A stretch of DNA of 12,776 nt from Deltaproteobacteria bacterium. GTDB lineage: Bacteria > Desulfobacterota > GWC2-55-46. The stretch covers positions 1 through 12,776 of the forward strand of contig JACREV010000184.1 in assembly GCA_016218095.1 (NCBI GenBank), in the 5' to 3' direction. Position 1 is the stretch's first letter, and every line of letters begins with the position of its first letter. Positions 12,663 to 12,776 of the stretch are shown one piece after another. Position numbers and translations under genes: made by a program. The notes under the pieces were generated by a model that was not told where the DNA came from, did no database searches, and worked only from the letters and a program-made list of their open reading frames with translations.

Positions 12663-12776
12663 CTATATGCTTATCTTCTGCAACCTGAACTTCTCGCTCT
12701 GTATGTCGAAGAATACCTTTGTGCCTACGAGCGAGGTAAAGAGGTTTATGAGTATGCCGAGGCTGAGGGAGACGGC
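12663..12776 (-). CDS. secD: Protein translocase subunit SecD, C-terminal end (partial)
   Basis: The last 37 codons and a TAG stop are present; the rest lies beyond the right edge. The visible part reads AVSLSLGILINLFTSLVGTK and ends FRLQKISI. SLGILINLFTSLVGTKVFFD matches the final membrane helix of SecD, where family members read like TLGIIASLFTALVVTK. It directly precedes secF, 52 bases apart, as in standard secDF operons. It is short, but sequence and context together are convincing. Confidence 0.88.
   Translation of the reverse strand, partial: AVSLSLGILINLFTSLVGTKVFFDIQSEKFRLQKISI

Noticed and set aside
1..12776. CRISPR arrays, tRNA, rRNA, transposase genes
   Set aside because: I looked for regular direct repeats, tRNA-like cloverleaf ends, rRNA signatures and transposase motifs and found none.

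Overview
This window is GC-rich bacterial DNA. Every gene I can support lies on the minus strand, so transcription runs from high to low coordinates. Codon use is high in AGG (Arg) and ATA (Ile). Three traits suggest a deltaproteobacterium-like lineage (Desulfobacterota in the broad sense): a long terminal-palindrome repeat ending in CAGGCTGCT, a pyruvoyl arginine decarboxylase with a deoxyhypusine-synthase-like protein, and many c-di-GMP and GAF/PocR signalling domains. This placement is inference; there is no rRNA or marker-gene proof in the window.

Layout in transcription order. (1) 12776-11690: the last 37 codons of secD, a small intercistronic hairpin and complete secF, which are accessory subunits of the Sec protein export machinery. 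(2) 11689-11389: a 301-bp gap with overlapping alternative hairpins downstream of secF. (3) 11388-5974: a tightly packed four-gene signalling operon. It encodes a PocR-GAF-GGDEF diguanylate cyclase, a 743-aa fusion of an ATPase_2/STAND-type NTPase to an RsbW-like kinase/ATPase domain, a STAS anti-sigma-factor antagonist, and a GAF-HD-GYP c-di-GMP phosphodiesterase. The first three genes overlap each other. (4) 5973-5741: an intergenic region with two good sigma70-type promoters arranged around a strong hairpin with a U-tract. (5) 5740-1576: recJ, a small lytic transglycosylase, a DHS-like polyamine enzyme, a 42-codon ORF coupled by an ATGA overlap, and a pyruvoyl-dependent arginine decarboxylase. 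(6) 1575-1356: a terminator-like palindrome and a 123-bp palindromic repeat. (7) 1355-1: two tandem ATP-grasp ligases of the D-Ala-D-Ala ligase superfamily, joined by an ATGA overlap, the second cut by the window edge.

How the genes may work together. The signalling operon pairs a c-di-GMP synthase and a c-di-GMP hydrolase with the two core parts of a partner-switching module (RsbW-like kinase and STAS antagonist), but no sigma factor is present. The kinase is fused to an NTP-driven sensor-like region and a middle segment that looks like a degenerate restriction-endonuclease fold. This is the most unusual assembly in the window. The decarboxylase makes agmatine, and the DHS-like enzyme probably makes a polyamine such as homospermidine, because bacteria lack the eIF5A target of true DHS. 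The two ATP-grasp proteins lack the N-terminal substrate motif of housekeeping Ddl and may ligate something else.
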